From Pseudomonadales bacterium (GTDB lineage: Bacteria > Pseudomonadota > Gammaproteobacteria > Pseudomonadales > Pseudohongiellaceae): 64,000 nt of DNA. Every line of letters starts with the position of its first letter. Position 1 is the stretch's first letter. Under the pieces are notes generated by a model. It was not told the origin of the DNA. It worked only from the letters and a program-made list of their open reading frames with translations, and did not search any database. The stretch spans positions 372,001-436,000 of the forward strand of contig JACKOH010000003.1 in NCBI GenBank assembly GCA_024234395.1, read 5' to 3'. The position numbers and the translations under genes are program-made. Positions 52,908 through 62,329 of the stretch are shown here, one piece after another.

Positions 52908-54665
52908 GTTACCCATCATCCAGATTTCCTTTTCATCCAGTGAGCGCTCCCGGTTCATGAGCGTCCAGTCGGAATGTTCGTCCAGAGCCGATTGCCCCAG
53001 TGCGAAAAGAATCAGGCGTTGCTTGTCGAGATCGTCACTGGCCAGAAGCAGTCGCTGATGGGCATTGTCGAAGATGCGATACATGAATTCATACTGCTTG
53101 ATCAGTTCCTTGGTCCCCACCGCATAGGTGTATCCTTCCCGCACAGCATAGAGCAGCAGTGTCGAACCCATGATGACCCAGAGTACGGTCTGGAAGACTT
53201 CCGGCAGCCGCTGGCCTACCAGCAGAAAGCAGAGCACCGTCACCACGTTGATACCCAGGCTGAGGCGGCCCAGACGTTCGGTCAATTGATGTCGTTGCAG
53301 CTTCTCCTTCGCCTTACGCTTGTAATAGCCCAACTGCCCGGTCTTTTCCGAACCCACCCACTCATCGATAGTAAACTGTACTCCGGAGGGCTCTTTGTTG
53401 GGGTTGGCATCACATTGAAACCCGGCAACCCGCATCACGTTTCGAATCCAGCCAAACTCGGGATCTTCGCTTTGCAGAAAAGAGTCGTGTGTGAATTTCC
53501 ACTTGTTCTCACTGGTCACACCGGCAACCGCCCAGTAAAACTGCACCCGCAGCCCTTCGGCCAGGGTCCGATAATCCAGATATTTCCGGTGCCAGTCATT
53601 ACGCTTGGCCCAGGTCTGGGCTCCGAAGGCAACTGCAAAAAACACCAGAAACGCATACAGAAAAGACTGCAGTGATTCGAAATCCGAATAGAGCAGAAAC
53701 ATCAATCCCATCAGGAAGGCCATCCAGTGCGTGATGGAAAGCGTTCTCAGTACCTTGCGCTGAAAATGCATGGCCAGCCAGTCCGCCATGTTGTAAATCC
53801 GGTCGATCTGCTCGACTCCCGCCGGCAGGCGCTCATCAGCATGATTTTCAATCAACGGCCACTTTTCCGCCTCGATCTGCTCGACAAAAGCCTGGGCATC
53901 GCGACTGAACTCAGAGGCCCTCCGGAAGATCAGCTTATGCTGGCGCGGCAGTTCCCTGGAACGCGGATGATCGGGGTCCTTGGTATACCAGCACCAGTCA
54001 ATCTCCGGATTCCCCCCCTCCCGCCTATCCTTGTGACTCAGCCTTGAGCAGCTGATGTGATAGACCAGGTCACTCTCATCGTCCAGCATCATCTGCTGGG
54101 TTTCAACCAGGTTGGAAGTAAACCCCTCCATGACATCGTCATGGTGAAACCGCACCACCTGGGCCGTGCCGCCCAGCGCATCGGAGGGCCGCCCATCCCA
54201 GATCGCCAGGAGAATGTGGCAATGGGCGCTGAGAAACGTGCCCATCGCCGCGTAGGGATAGGAGACCTGCCAGTTGTGCGGATCGAAACCTTCCGGAGCC
54301 GGCGGAATTTCATGGGTGAGATCGAATACCTTGGTGGCCTTACTGCAGAAATATTCAAATTTAGCCAGCGTCTCTGCACTGCCGAAATCTCCCCGGTATT
54401 CCTCCATCGACTTAGGCAGCGGAACCCAGAGTTCCAGAGATAATTCGTCGGCCACCTCAGCCACCAGCAGGTCGGCGCCTTCGGCCAGCGGGGACATGAC
54501 GGTTAGTCTGCGGAAGGAATATTCTTTCTGTAACTGCTGGAACAGCGAACGCACCTGTTCCCGTATCAGAGGAATTTCTGCAGGCACCAGATCCCGATGG
54601 CCGGTGACGGCGACAACAAGTGGGAGGGTGAAAGACTCTATCGGTAAGTTTGCTTCCGGCGACAC
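52905..54665 (-). CDS. SLOG-like/multi-TM protein of a candidate conflict system
   Basis: A 586-residue protein from GTG 54665. The N-terminal domain (about 14-200) has a Rossmann-like start VVAVTGHRDLVP and the LTVMSPLAEGADLLVAE strand-loop, the pattern of SLOG nucleotide-binding domains. The C-terminal half has about four transmembrane helices in pairs (HWMAFLMGLMFLLY, FLYAFLVFFAVAFGA; INVVTVLCFLLVG, VLWVIMGSTLLLYAV), resembling the membrane-spanning SLATT-type effectors. Function unknown; a nucleotide-sensing membrane effector is inferred. Third gene, 163 nt after the TIR gene. The stop is supplied by a repeat end. Confidence 0.72.
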   Translation of the reverse strand: MSPEANLPIESFTLPLVVAVTGHRDLVPAEIPLIREQVRSLFQQLQKEYSFRRLTVMSPLAEGADLLVAEVADELSLELWVPLPKSMEEYRGDFGSAETLAKFEYFCSKATKVFDLTHEIPPAPEGFDPHNWQVSYPYAAMGTFLSAHCHILLAIWDGRPSDALGGTAQVVRFHHDDVMEGFTSNLVETQQMMLDDESDLVYHISCSRLSHKDRREGGNPEIDWCWYTKDPDHPRSRELPRQHKLIFRRASEFSRDAQAFVEQIEAEKWPLIENHADERLPAGVEQIDRIYNMADWLAMHFQRKVLRTLSITHWMAFLMGLMFLLYSDFESLQSFLYAFLVFFAVAFGAQTWAKRNDWHRKYLDYRTLAEGLRVQFYWAVAGVTSENKWKFTHDSFLQSEDPEFGWIRNVMRVAGFQCDANPNKEPSGVQFTIDEWVGSEKTGQLGYYKRKAKEKLQRHQLTERLGRLSLGINVVTVLCFLLVGQRLPEVFQTVLWVIMGSTLLLYAVREGYTYAVGTKELIKQYEFMYRIFDNAHQRLLLASDDLDKQRLILFALGQSALDEHSDWTLMNRERSLDEKEIWMMGN

Positions 54666-54828
54666 GACTGACTGAGAACCTGCGAAATTGGCGCAATTTC
54701 GGCTAATTTGAATCCTTGTTCGCCCTGATCAGGTCACTTAGACTCATCAGCTTCGAACGAAGTATACCGAAATACGAACTTGAAAGGCGACGAGCCGTGA
54801 TGCTTCATTGTCATTCCCGATTTTGTAT

Positions 54829-57081
54829 TCACGGTGACAAATCCGCAACCTGCTCATAGTTACTCGCAGCCTCCGGCTTGCCCCAGGCCCGATACAATGC
54901 CACAACCCTGTCCAGGGCGGCCTGAATCCGCACCGGCCGGGCACCTCCATTGTCGCGCAGGGCTTCATAGGAGCTGACCAGCAGCGGTTCGGCTTCGTCG
55001 TACCTGCCGAGGTTGGCCAGAGCGCCGCCCTCCAGGGATTGTGCCCACTGGGTTCGCCAGTGGTCCTCTCCATAAGCTGCGTTGAGTATTTCCCTGGCAG
55101 AAGTTGCCATTTCCAACGCCTGATCGGGACGATCTGTCTCCAGCAGCAGCACCGCCATGCCTGACTGGGTGATGCCCAGATCAGGGTGGTCGGGTGGCAG
55201 GATCCGGCCGATCATCGCCAGCGCCTCATCCAGCATGTCTTCCGCTTCCTGGTAATCTCCCTTGTCGATCAGTTTCTCAGCCAGATTCTGCAATCCGTAC
55301 GCTATATCCGGATGGTCACCACTGTAGGCACGTCGATAAGCATCCAGGGCCTGTCGGGAATAATCCAGTGACTTTTCGAACTCTCCCTCGTCGTAATAGA
55401 CCAGTGACAGATTATTCAGGGAATTCGCCACCAGCGGATGATCGTCACCCAGTGCCTTTCTGCGTATGGCCAGGGCCTGCAGGTGATACGCTTCGGCCTC
55501 GTCATTTTCGCCCTGGTTGTTAAGTATCACCGCGAGATTGTTCATGGTGTCAGCCAGTTCGACGTGGTCGTCGCCCAGCAGGCGGCGCTTCATTTCCAGG
55601 GATTCCCGGAACAGGCTTTCGGTTTCGTCGAGACGCCCCTGCTCATAGAGAAAGAAAGCCAGATTGTTGAGACTTTCCGCCAGGTCCGGATGCACGCCTC
55701 CGGGAGTCAGCCGCCGACGCATCTCCAGCGCTTCCCTGAGCAGGGGTTCTGCCTCCTCCGGGCGCGCCTGAAAGGCGATTGCCATGCCCAGCTGATCGAG
55801 ACTGTAAGCCAGATCGTAACTCTGAGCGCCTGGTTCTGTTCGCTGCAGGCGAATCGCCTCGCGTAACTGCTCTTCGGCCGCGGCAAAATCTCCCTGCAGG
55901 GCATAAACTTCCGCCAGACCGCTGCGGGCCAGGGCCACTTCCGCATCGCCAGCCTCCGGCGACTCTTCGAGAGTGCGGATAGACTGCTCGTAGAGTTCCA
56001 CCGCCTGTTCAAATTCCGCCTGCTCGCCAAGCAGCTCCGCGATATTGGTCTGACTGCGGGCAACAGCCGGGTTATCCGGCCCGAACAGGGCCTGCCGCGT
56101 TTCCAGACCCCGTTCCAGCAGATCCCGGGCCTGGGGGTAAAGACCCAGGCTCCGGTAGACGGTGCCCATGGTATCCATCAGGGTCGACTGAATTTCCGGT
56201 TGATCGGTCAGCTCGAATTCGATTCGCCGGGCACCACGGTCGAGAATTTCACGGGCCGTGATGGTATTACCGAGTGCTTCGCTGGGGTCCGATACTTCAA
56301 ACAGCTCGACCATGAAATTAGTGGTCTGCTGAGCGGTTTCCGCCTCGATTTCCGCCCTCACCCGCTGCCGCTCCGCTTCCTGCTGAGCCAGGAATGCCGC
56401 CACCGCGAGACCGCTGGTGATGACCATACCGGTAATGGAAGCTACCGCCACGGTAATCATGCGCTGCTGGCGGCGGTGCATTTCCCGTTGCGCCAGCTGG
56501 TCGAAACCGACTCCCAGCATGCCGGCCAGCAGCTTTATCTTGGCGTTATTCCTGCCGTCCTTGTTCTTCCGTCCGTCAGCAGCGATCGGCTCGGTACGTT
56601 CGTCACTCAGGTTGCCCTCGGCGTCCAGCTTGTAGCGCAAGGCCGGGGGAAAGCACTCCTCCTCTTCCCGCCCGGGCATGTCGGTGGCATTGGGCTCGCC
56701 GCCGACGATGAGGCAATAGATTCGATGTTCCCGACCCAGGCGTTTGAACGCCAGGATCTCCTCGTTAACCCAGTGGGACCGGGCGGCCGCCGGGGAACAG
56801 ATGATGATCTGGCAGGCGGACTGCTCAAGCGACCGGGTCAGCAGCGAGCCCAGGTCGGTGGCACTTGGCAGCTCCTCCCGGTCACGGAAGATTGGCGCCA
56901 TCTTGCCAGGTACCACACCGAACTCGTTGACGGTCCCTACCAGTTGTTTGGGAGGTTTGTAAGACTCCAGCGCCTTGTGCAGCCAGGCCGCCCAACGGTC
57001 GTCCTGATGACTGTAGGAGATAAACGCCTTGTATCGGGCATCGTCGAAACTGAGTGTTTTAAGTCCGGCCATACCGTCCAC
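54829..57081 (-). CDS. TIR domain-transmembrane-TPR protein
   Basis: A 750-residue protein. Residues 17-125 form a TIR domain: KAFISYSHQDDRWAAWLHKAL-like start (FISYSHQDD), PIFRDREEL, ICSPAAARSHWVNEE with the likely NADase Glu107 or 108, and YCLIVGG. Residues 208-232 are one membrane helix (VAVASITGMVITSG). From 300 to 740 there are many TPR units with Kinesin-light-chain-like spacing (ALEMRRRLTPGG, SLNNLAFFLYEQGRLDE). Such proteins may hydrolyse NAD+ on a signal. It starts at GTG 57081 or ATG 57072; neither has a strong ribosome site. Middle gene of the candidate module. Confidence 0.85.
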   Translation of the reverse strand: MDGMAGLKTLSFDDARYKAFISYSHQDDRWAAWLHKALESYKPPKQLVGTVNEFGVVPGKMAPIFRDREELPSATDLGSLLTRSLEQSACQIIICSPAAARSHWVNEEILAFKRLGREHRIYCLIVGGEPNATDMPGREEEECFPPALRYKLDAEGNLSDERTEPIAADGRKNKDGRNNAKIKLLAGMLGVGFDQLAQREMHRRQQRMITVAVASITGMVITSGLAVAAFLAQQEAERQRVRAEIEAETAQQTTNFMVELFEVSDPSEALGNTITAREILDRGARRIEFELTDQPEIQSTLMDTMGTVYRSLGLYPQARDLLERGLETRQALFGPDNPAVARSQTNIAELLGEQAEFEQAVELYEQSIRTLEESPEAGDAEVALARSGLAEVYALQGDFAAAEEQLREAIRLQRTEPGAQSYDLAYSLDQLGMAIAFQARPEEAEPLLREALEMRRRLTPGGVHPDLAESLNNLAFFLYEQGRLDETESLFRESLEMKRRLLGDDHVELADTMNNLAVILNNQGENDEAEAYHLQALAIRRKALGDDHPLVANSLNNLSLVYYDEGEFEKSLDYSRQALDAYRRAYSGDHPDIAYGLQNLAEKLIDKGDYQEAEDMLDEALAMIGRILPPDHPDLGITQSGMAVLLLETDRPDQALEMATSAREILNAAYGEDHWRTQWAQSLEGGALANLGRYDEAEPLLVSSYEALRDNGGARPVRIQAALDRVVALYRAWGKPEAASNYEQVADLSP

Positions 57082-57138
57082 TATTGAGAGGAGAAAACCA
57101 CGGCAACGATAAGACCCCTACTAATGACAGAAATTCAC

Positions 57139-57942
57139 TTACTTTTCAATCTTTTCACCGCCAAAGCCCTGCGGATCCTCCTCAAGTGTGGAGATAAACC
57201 GCCGGGTATTGAAAACCACGTCGTCTTCACCGAACTGATCGAAAGGGTTTTCCAGTTGCGTCCGAATGTTCACAAGTGCCGTCAGCACGATCGAAAACAG
57301 TACCGGCATGACATACAGCAGACCACTGGTGTATTCCTGTCCTGAGTATGCAAAGTATGGGCCGTATAGGACCGGCACCAGCACTACGAAAAAATCGCCA
57401 AACATCTTCAAGGTTACTGGGGTGCGGTACTGGTAGATGTGCTTGATCGATTCGAAGGCCAGAATCATTTCGTTCAGATAGTTGTTGACGCGCGAGACTT
57501 CAGTCGCTGCCATTTTCTGCTGCCGCATATCGGTGCGGATAAACCGGGATAAATCCGAAAAGGCTTGGTAGACCTGCAACTGATTGTCCTCGATTGCGCT
57601 CTGATCACTGGTCAGCAGACGAACGAGGTTGTCAAACAGGGACTCCAGTTTATCCCGCATCTGACTTAATGAGCCCGGCTGCGGCTGTTCTATCCAATCC
57701 CGCAGCGCCAGGAAAAGCGAGCGCCCATTGGATTTCAGTGTTGCATAGTCCTTGAGAGCCTTCTCCCGCCGCTCGTAGGCACTGTGAATCGAAAAGACCA
57801 CTGGGAAAATGACGGCGGTCAGCAGAAACGTTACCGAAAAATTTGCCATCAGGCCGTAATGGCTGCAGGTCCAGGTCGAAATAATTGCTAACAGGACAAC
57901 AACTGCTGTTCTCAGGTTGATGATCAATAATAAACGGTGCAT
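57139..57942 (-). CDS. Bestrophin-like membrane protein
   Basis: A 267-residue inner-membrane protein with four helices: about 10-28, 33-52, 182-200 and 205-225. RTPVTLKMFGDFFVV, then an ENPFDQFGEDDVVFN tail just after the last helix, matches the end of bestrophin/RFP-TM chloride-channel-like proteins (IENPFG plus acidic run). The loop 60-170 is mostly helical. AGGGAG lies 4 nt before the ATG. First gene of the group of three; the next gene starts 57 nt later. Channel function is inferred. Confidence 0.72.
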   Translation of the reverse strand: MHRLLLIINLRTAVVVLLAIISTWTCSHYGLMANFSVTFLLTAVIFPVVFSIHSAYERREKALKDYATLKSNGRSLFLALRDWIEQPQPGSLSQMRDKLESLFDNLVRLLTSDQSAIEDNQLQVYQAFSDLSRFIRTDMRQQKMAATEVSRVNNYLNEMILAFESIKHIYQYRTPVTLKMFGDFFVVLVPVLYGPYFAYSGQEYTSGLLYVMPVLFSIVLTALVNIRTQLENPFDQFGEDDVVFNTRRFISTLEEDPQGFGGEKIEK

Positions 57943-58292
57943 GAATTCTCCCTGGGACAGTATTGCTTTAGACTAGGGCCGCCATCGGAGCAGGCTGACG
58001 ACTGCAAAACCGCCAGAAGCTAGTGTTTCAGGAATGTGTAAGTAAGATGACAGACTATCCAGCATTTCTGCCTCACAACTGGGCATTCTGCACTGATTTA
58101 AACAGCTCTTTGCACCATTATGAGACGTCTTGTCCTGGGGTTGTGTCAGCGAAGCGCAAGTCCATGGATGGCAGTTTGTTTCGCGTTGACCGTTCTTAAA
58201 CTGAAAAGCGGGTCGCTCGTTATGTTACTGGCCATTGGCATCAAGTTTGCTCAACCTGGTGAGCAATTAACCAACTGGAACAGGCCGTAATC
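57943..58292. other. Divergent intergenic region
   Basis: About 350 nt between the bestrophin-like gene and the GATase-like gene. No supported gene or terminator. The promoters of both divergent units must lie here; I cannot place them. Confidence 0.4.
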
Positions 58293-59696
58293 ATGATGTC
58301 AGGCACGCCTCGTCGGGAATCCCTGTCGCCGCAACAGCTGCTGGAAAGACTTTCCTGGCGGACCAAACCCGGAATCCTCGGTTCTCACCCCTCCACTCCC
58401 CAATCGATTCTTGCCCTGCTGGGATATTTTCTGGATGACCGGGAATCGCCCACCCCTTTCCCGGGGCGGGACATGCTGGTGGACAACCATGCGTTCGAAT
58501 GGGGAGCTGCCCCTCCCCTGGAGAAGGTCATTTCCTCGCGTACCGAACTGGATCTGTTATTGAGCCTTCCGGAAATCTACCGGCAGAGTGTTTCCGTAAT
58601 CGAGCCCTGGCCCAATGTAGGCATCAATCTTAAGGGTGAGGCCGTGCGCGCATCCAAGAACATCGCTTACGTCCTGCAGCAGGTTGCCGATTGCGACACC
58701 ATTCTGTATCCGGTCTGGCAGAGCGGCATCGCCAACCCCTGGCGGCTCGCCAACGTCCTGAGCGCCGGTATCGCAACGGTGGTTCAAGGCGGCAATCCTT
58801 CCGTTCATGATCCATCCAGTTTTGATGGCACCCACTCCAGTCTCGACGACATACTGTCGCTGATGGACCAGATGCTGATGCGACGCTCTACGGGCAGCGG
58901 CCCTTGTATCTTTATCTGCCTCGGCCATCAGCTGGTGGCAGCTTCTCACATCCGCCTGATAAAACGCGCGGTCCGGGAAGTCATGGACCTGCCCACCCTG
59001 CCACTGGATTCTGAAGGGTTTGCAATCAGCTCGCTGCAGCGGGTCTGCCAGCGCATTGCCGAGATCGGCGAATCGTTGCAGATCATCAAGCAGGGACAGG
59101 TGGTTGCCAGGGGCTGGCACGACAGTAAATTTGCCGTGGCACCCAACGAAACCATGGAGATTGGCACACGCAGGCTGCTGCATTACCGCCGGCGCCAGCC
59201 TGCCGACCATGTCCCGGGAGAACTGCACGATACACATTCGCTCATTGCCGATGAACTGGAAGGTGTCATCGACACGCTCATTCGCCTGGAACGGGAACTC
59301 AATATCGAAATGTTCCATGGCGACGAGGTCAATGAAGAAGCCGTGCTGTTTGCCAATTGGGCTTACAAGTTATTGCACGATACGATCGTGCCGATCCGCT
59401 TCAAGATCGCCATCAGCCCGCTGTCGTGGCTGTTAAACCTGCCTTATGCGGTGGAAATTCTGGCCCAGACCCAGGCAGACGAAAACAGCTGGACCGAGGC
59501 GTCCAATACCTGCATCTACTACAAGGATTGGGAAACCCATACCATTCGCCGTTCCTTTACCTGTCAGTTCCATCCTGAGTTGATGGCGGATATCCGCGAT
59601 GTCGGTAAGCGGGACGGGCCCCGTTACGCGGAACTGAAAGACAATGACGGGGTACGTCTGTTTCTGCGCCTTTTGTACCACGGCATGCAGGAATGA
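58293..59696 (+). CDS. Divergent class I glutamine-amidotransferase-like protein
   Basis: A 467-residue cytosolic protein that I cannot assign to a named family. It has the class I amidotransferase nucleophile loop FICLGHQLVAASH with Cys209, and late in the chain FTCQFHPEL with His427 and Glu429, the usual catalytic triad order. In ordinary enzymes these lie about 85 residues apart; here 218 residues separate them, so there is a large insertion. Also conserved-looking are PWPNVGINLKGEAVRASKNIAYV and DCDTILYPVWQSGIANPW. The N-terminal 110 residues have no motif. Followed 20 nt later by the TIGR02444 gene. Confidence 0.7.
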   Translation: MMSGTPRRESLSPQQLLERLSWRTKPGILGSHPSTPQSILALLGYFLDDRESPTPFPGRDMLVDNHAFEWGAAPPLEKVISSRTELDLLLSLPEIYRQSVSVIEPWPNVGINLKGEAVRASKNIAYVLQQVADCDTILYPVWQSGIANPWRLANVLSAGIATVVQGGNPSVHDPSSFDGTHSSLDDILSLMDQMLMRRSTGSGPCIFICLGHQLVAASHIRLIKRAVREVMDLPTLPLDSEGFAISSLQRVCQRIAEIGESLQIIKQGQVVARGWHDSKFAVAPNETMEIGTRRLLHYRRRQPADHVPGELHDTHSLIADELEGVIDTLIRLERELNIEMFHGDEVNEEAVLFANWAYKLLHDTIVPIRFKIAISPLSWLLNLPYAVEILAQTQADENSWTEASNTCIYYKDWETHTIRRSFTCQFHPELMADIRDVGKRDGPRYAELKDNDGVRLFLRLLYHGMQE

Positions 59697-59716
59697 CCGC
59701 CCGGGCAGGACGCTGA

Positions 59717-60244
59717 ATGGCGGAAACCAGGTTCTGGGATTTCTCAATCGGCTATTACTCCCGGCCGGGAGTCGCCGATGTCTGTCTGCAGTTACAGGAT
59801 GAGCGGGGGCTGGACGTCAACCTGCTGTTGTTGTGCCTGTGGTACGGTCAATTCCGCGGCATCCTTTCCACACAGCAACTGGACCCCCTGCTCGAGTTTT
59901 CCGACTCCTGGTCCGCCAATGTCGTCACGCCGCTGCGACTGGTGCGACGCTGGATCAAGACTGTAACTGGCATTGCACAGCCTCCGGAAGCCGGCCTGTT
60001 GGAACTGCGTGAACAGGTAAAGAAACTTGAGTTGCAGGCAGAACAACTGCAACAGGATAGATTGCAGGAGCTGCTATCTGCCGAACGGACGACCTCGGAC
60101 AATACCGGGGTCGAGGCTGCAGAATTCAACCTGCGCAGTTATCTCAACAGACGGGCGATTGCACCGGACACGGCTCTCGAAGCACAACTGCAGATTCTGT
60201 TGGGTGCTTTTAATTGGCCCAGGGGGAGTGGACAGAGGAGCTGA
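59717..60244 (+). CDS. TIGR02444 family protein
   Basis: A 175-residue protein of the TIGR02444/DUF2390 family. The opening RFWDFSIGYYSRPGVADVCLQLQDERGLDVNLLL-type (FWDFSIGYY, VCLQLQDERGLDVN) is diagnostic; the helical end is Glu/Gln/Leu rich (LELQAEQLQQDRLQELL). Family members are widespread in gammaproteobacteria and of unknown function. AGGA precedes the ATG. Same strand and close spacing suggest co-transcription with the GATase-like gene. Confidence 0.85.
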   Translation: MAETRFWDFSIGYYSRPGVADVCLQLQDERGLDVNLLLLCLWYGQFRGILSTQQLDPLLEFSDSWSANVVTPLRLVRRWIKTVTGIAQPPEAGLLELREQVKKLELQAEQLQQDRLQELLSAERTTSDNTGVEAAEFNLRSYLNRRAIAPDTALEAQLQILLGAFNWPRGSGQRS

Positions 60245-60318
60245 TCGGGAAAATGAAACTGGCACAATCAGGCTATTCCAGGAAGCTCTGGCTGATTCCT
60301 TAACCGGGCCTTTAAGCG

Positions 60319-60885
60319 CTAAGCACTGGTGCCCTGCCAACGTTTGACCAGACCGGTATCCAGGTCGAACAGATCCAACAATCTTCCCACGTGGTGATCG
60401 ACCAGATCGTCGATGGTTTTTGGCAGGGCATAAAAAGCCGGCATCGGTGGTGCCAGGATCGCCCCCATCTGACTCAGTTCGAGAAGCAATCGGCAGTGCC
60501 CGACATGAAGGGGGGTTTCCCTCGGCACCAGCACCAGGCGACGACGTTCTTTCAGCACCACATCGGCCGCCCTTACCATCAGGTTGTCCGCATAACTGTT
60601 GGCGATACCGGACAGGGTCTTGATGGAGCAGGGTGCGATGATCATACCGGCGGTTTTAAAGGAACCGCTGGCCAGGTTTGCGGCGATGTCATTATTGGAA
60701 TGAACATGATCCGCCAGCGCCTTGACGTCGGCAATGGACCACTCGGTTTCGATACCGATATTCAACTTCGCCGAGCCGGACATTATCAGGTGTGTCTCCA
60801 CCTCCGGTTGTCGCTTGAGCACTTCCAGCAGACGAATTCCGTAAATAAGCCCGCTGGCTCCGGACAGTCCGATTATCAGTTGCAT
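60319..60885 (-). CDS. ubiX: Flavin prenyltransferase UbiX
   Basis: A 188-residue protein of the UbiX/Pad1 family that prenylates FMN to make the cofactor of UbiD decarboxylases in ubiquinone synthesis. IGLSGASGLIYGIRLLEVL is the flavin-binding start, then MSGSAKLNI, SNNDIAANLASGSF, APCSIKTLSGIANSYADNL and RRRLVLVPRETPLHVGH. GGGAG precedes the ATG. Usually near mpl in relatives; here it stands alone. Confidence 0.95.
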   Translation of the reverse strand: MQLIIGLSGASGLIYGIRLLEVLKRQPEVETHLIMSGSAKLNIGIETEWSIADVKALADHVHSNNDIAANLASGSFKTAGMIIAPCSIKTLSGIANSYADNLMVRAADVVLKERRRLVLVPRETPLHVGHCRLLLELSQMGAILAPPMPAFYALPKTIDDLVDHHVGRLLDLFDLDTGLVKRWQGTSA

Positions 60886-61051
60886 GGAACCCGCTCTCCC
60901 GCCTCCAGATGAAGCCAGATTGTTGCATCATTGCCACCCAAATACCATGGCACCGCCTGATTGCATGGATTCACAGGGTTCCATTGTTGATCTGGATCGC
61001 CGCGATGATAAGATGCGGGGCTGAATCCCACTCCAGAATAACGGTATCAGT

Positions 61052-62311
61052 ATGGCAAAAGCGAATATGTTTTACGCCCAGTCGGGCGGCGTCACCCCGG
61101 TTATCAATGCCAGCGCCTGTGGCGTCATTGAAACGGCCAGGAAAAACCGCGACCGTATCGGCAAGGTCTTTGCGGGTCGCAATGGCATCATCGGCGCACT
61201 TCGCGAAGAACTGATCGATACCGGTAAAGAAAGTGCGAAGAGTATAGCGCAATTGCGCTGCACCCCGGCCGGAGCGTTCGGTTCCTGTCGCTACAAGCTG
61301 AAGAGCTTTACTGAAAGCCGTCGTGAATACGAACGGCTGATGGAAGTCTTCCGCGCTCACAATATTCGTTACTTCCTGTATAACGGCGGCGGCGATTCCC
61401 AGGATACCGCCAACAAGTTCGCCCAGTTCAGCAGTCAGGAAGGATTCCCGATCACCTGTATCGGGATCCCGAAAACCGTGGACAACGATCTGCCCGTCAC
61501 CGACAACTGCCCCGGCTTCGGCTCGGTCGCCAAGTATGTTGCTGTCTCCATCAAAGAAGCCGGCCTCGATGTGGCGTCAATGTGCGAGAGCTCCACCAAG
61601 GTTTTTGTACTGGAAGTGATGGGCCGACATGCCGGCTGGATTGCCGGAGCCGCTGGACTTGCCGCGGAACAGGAAGGTGATGCTCCCCATATTATCCTGT
61701 TCCCGGAAATTCCCTTTGCCAAAGACAAATTTCTGCGCAAGGTTAATAGCTGTGTAATGAAATATGGCTATTGTGCCATCGTGGTCTCGGAAGGCGCCCA
61801 GTATCCGGACGGGACTTTCCTGGCGGATGCCGGCAGTCGTGACGCCTTCGGTCACGTGCAACTGGGAGGCGTGGCGCCTTTCCTTGCCAACCTGGTGAAG
61901 GAGGCAACCGGCTACAAATACCATTGGGCGGTATCCGATTACCTGCAGCGCGCTGCCCGCCATATTGCCTCGGCAACCGACGTCGAGCAGGCCTACGCCA
62001 TGGGTCAGGCGGCAGTGGAATTCGCTCTGGCCGGCAAAAATGCCGTTATGCCCACCATCGTGCGCGGCAAAGGCAAAAAATACAGCTGGAAAGTGGGTGA
62101 GGCCAGGCTCGAGGACGTCGCCAACGTCGAGAAAACCATGCCGAGGAACTTCATCAGCCGCGATGGATTTCACATCACCGATGCCGCGCGGGACTATTTT
62201 TCCCCGCTGATTCAGGGCGAAGATTACCCGCAATACAAGAACGGCATTCCTCAGTATGCCAGACTTAAAAATGAACTGGTGGCCAGAAAACTGAAAGCCT
62301 GGAAGGACTGA
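61052..62311 (+). CDS. pfp: 6-phosphofructokinase, PPi-dependent type
   Basis: A 419-residue phosphofructokinase of the pyrophosphate group. FYAQSGGVTPVINAS binds phosphate, LYNGGGDSQDTA is the nucleotide/PPi loop, and GIPKTVDNDLPVTDNCPGFGS has the Lys (PKT) that marks PPi enzymes where ATP enzymes have Gly. EVMGRHAGWIAGAAGLA and GGVAPF follow. It can run glycolysis reversibly with PPi. Stop is 18 nt from the convergent pdxH stop. Weak ribosome site. Confidence 0.9.
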   Translation: MAKANMFYAQSGGVTPVINASACGVIETARKNRDRIGKVFAGRNGIIGALREELIDTGKESAKSIAQLRCTPAGAFGSCRYKLKSFTESRREYERLMEVFRAHNIRYFLYNGGGDSQDTANKFAQFSSQEGFPITCIGIPKTVDNDLPVTDNCPGFGSVAKYVAVSIKEAGLDVASMCESSTKVFVLEVMGRHAGWIAGAAGLAAEQEGDAPHIILFPEIPFAKDKFLRKVNSCVMKYGYCAIVVSEGAQYPDGTFLADAGSRDAFGHVQLGGVAPFLANLVKEATGYKYHWAVSDYLQRAARHIASATDVEQAYAMGQAAVEFALAGKNAVMPTIVRGKGKKYSWKVGEARLEDVANVEKTMPRNFISRDGFHITDAARDYFSPLIQGEDYPQYKNGIPQYARLKNELVARKLKAWKD

Positions 62312-62329
62312 CGGGATTCCATCGTGCTT

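Noticed and set aside
57943..58292. A tRNA or attachment site next to the TIR module
   Set aside because: No cloverleaf, T-loop consensus or direct repeats were found, so there is no sequence evidence for an integrated island boundary here.
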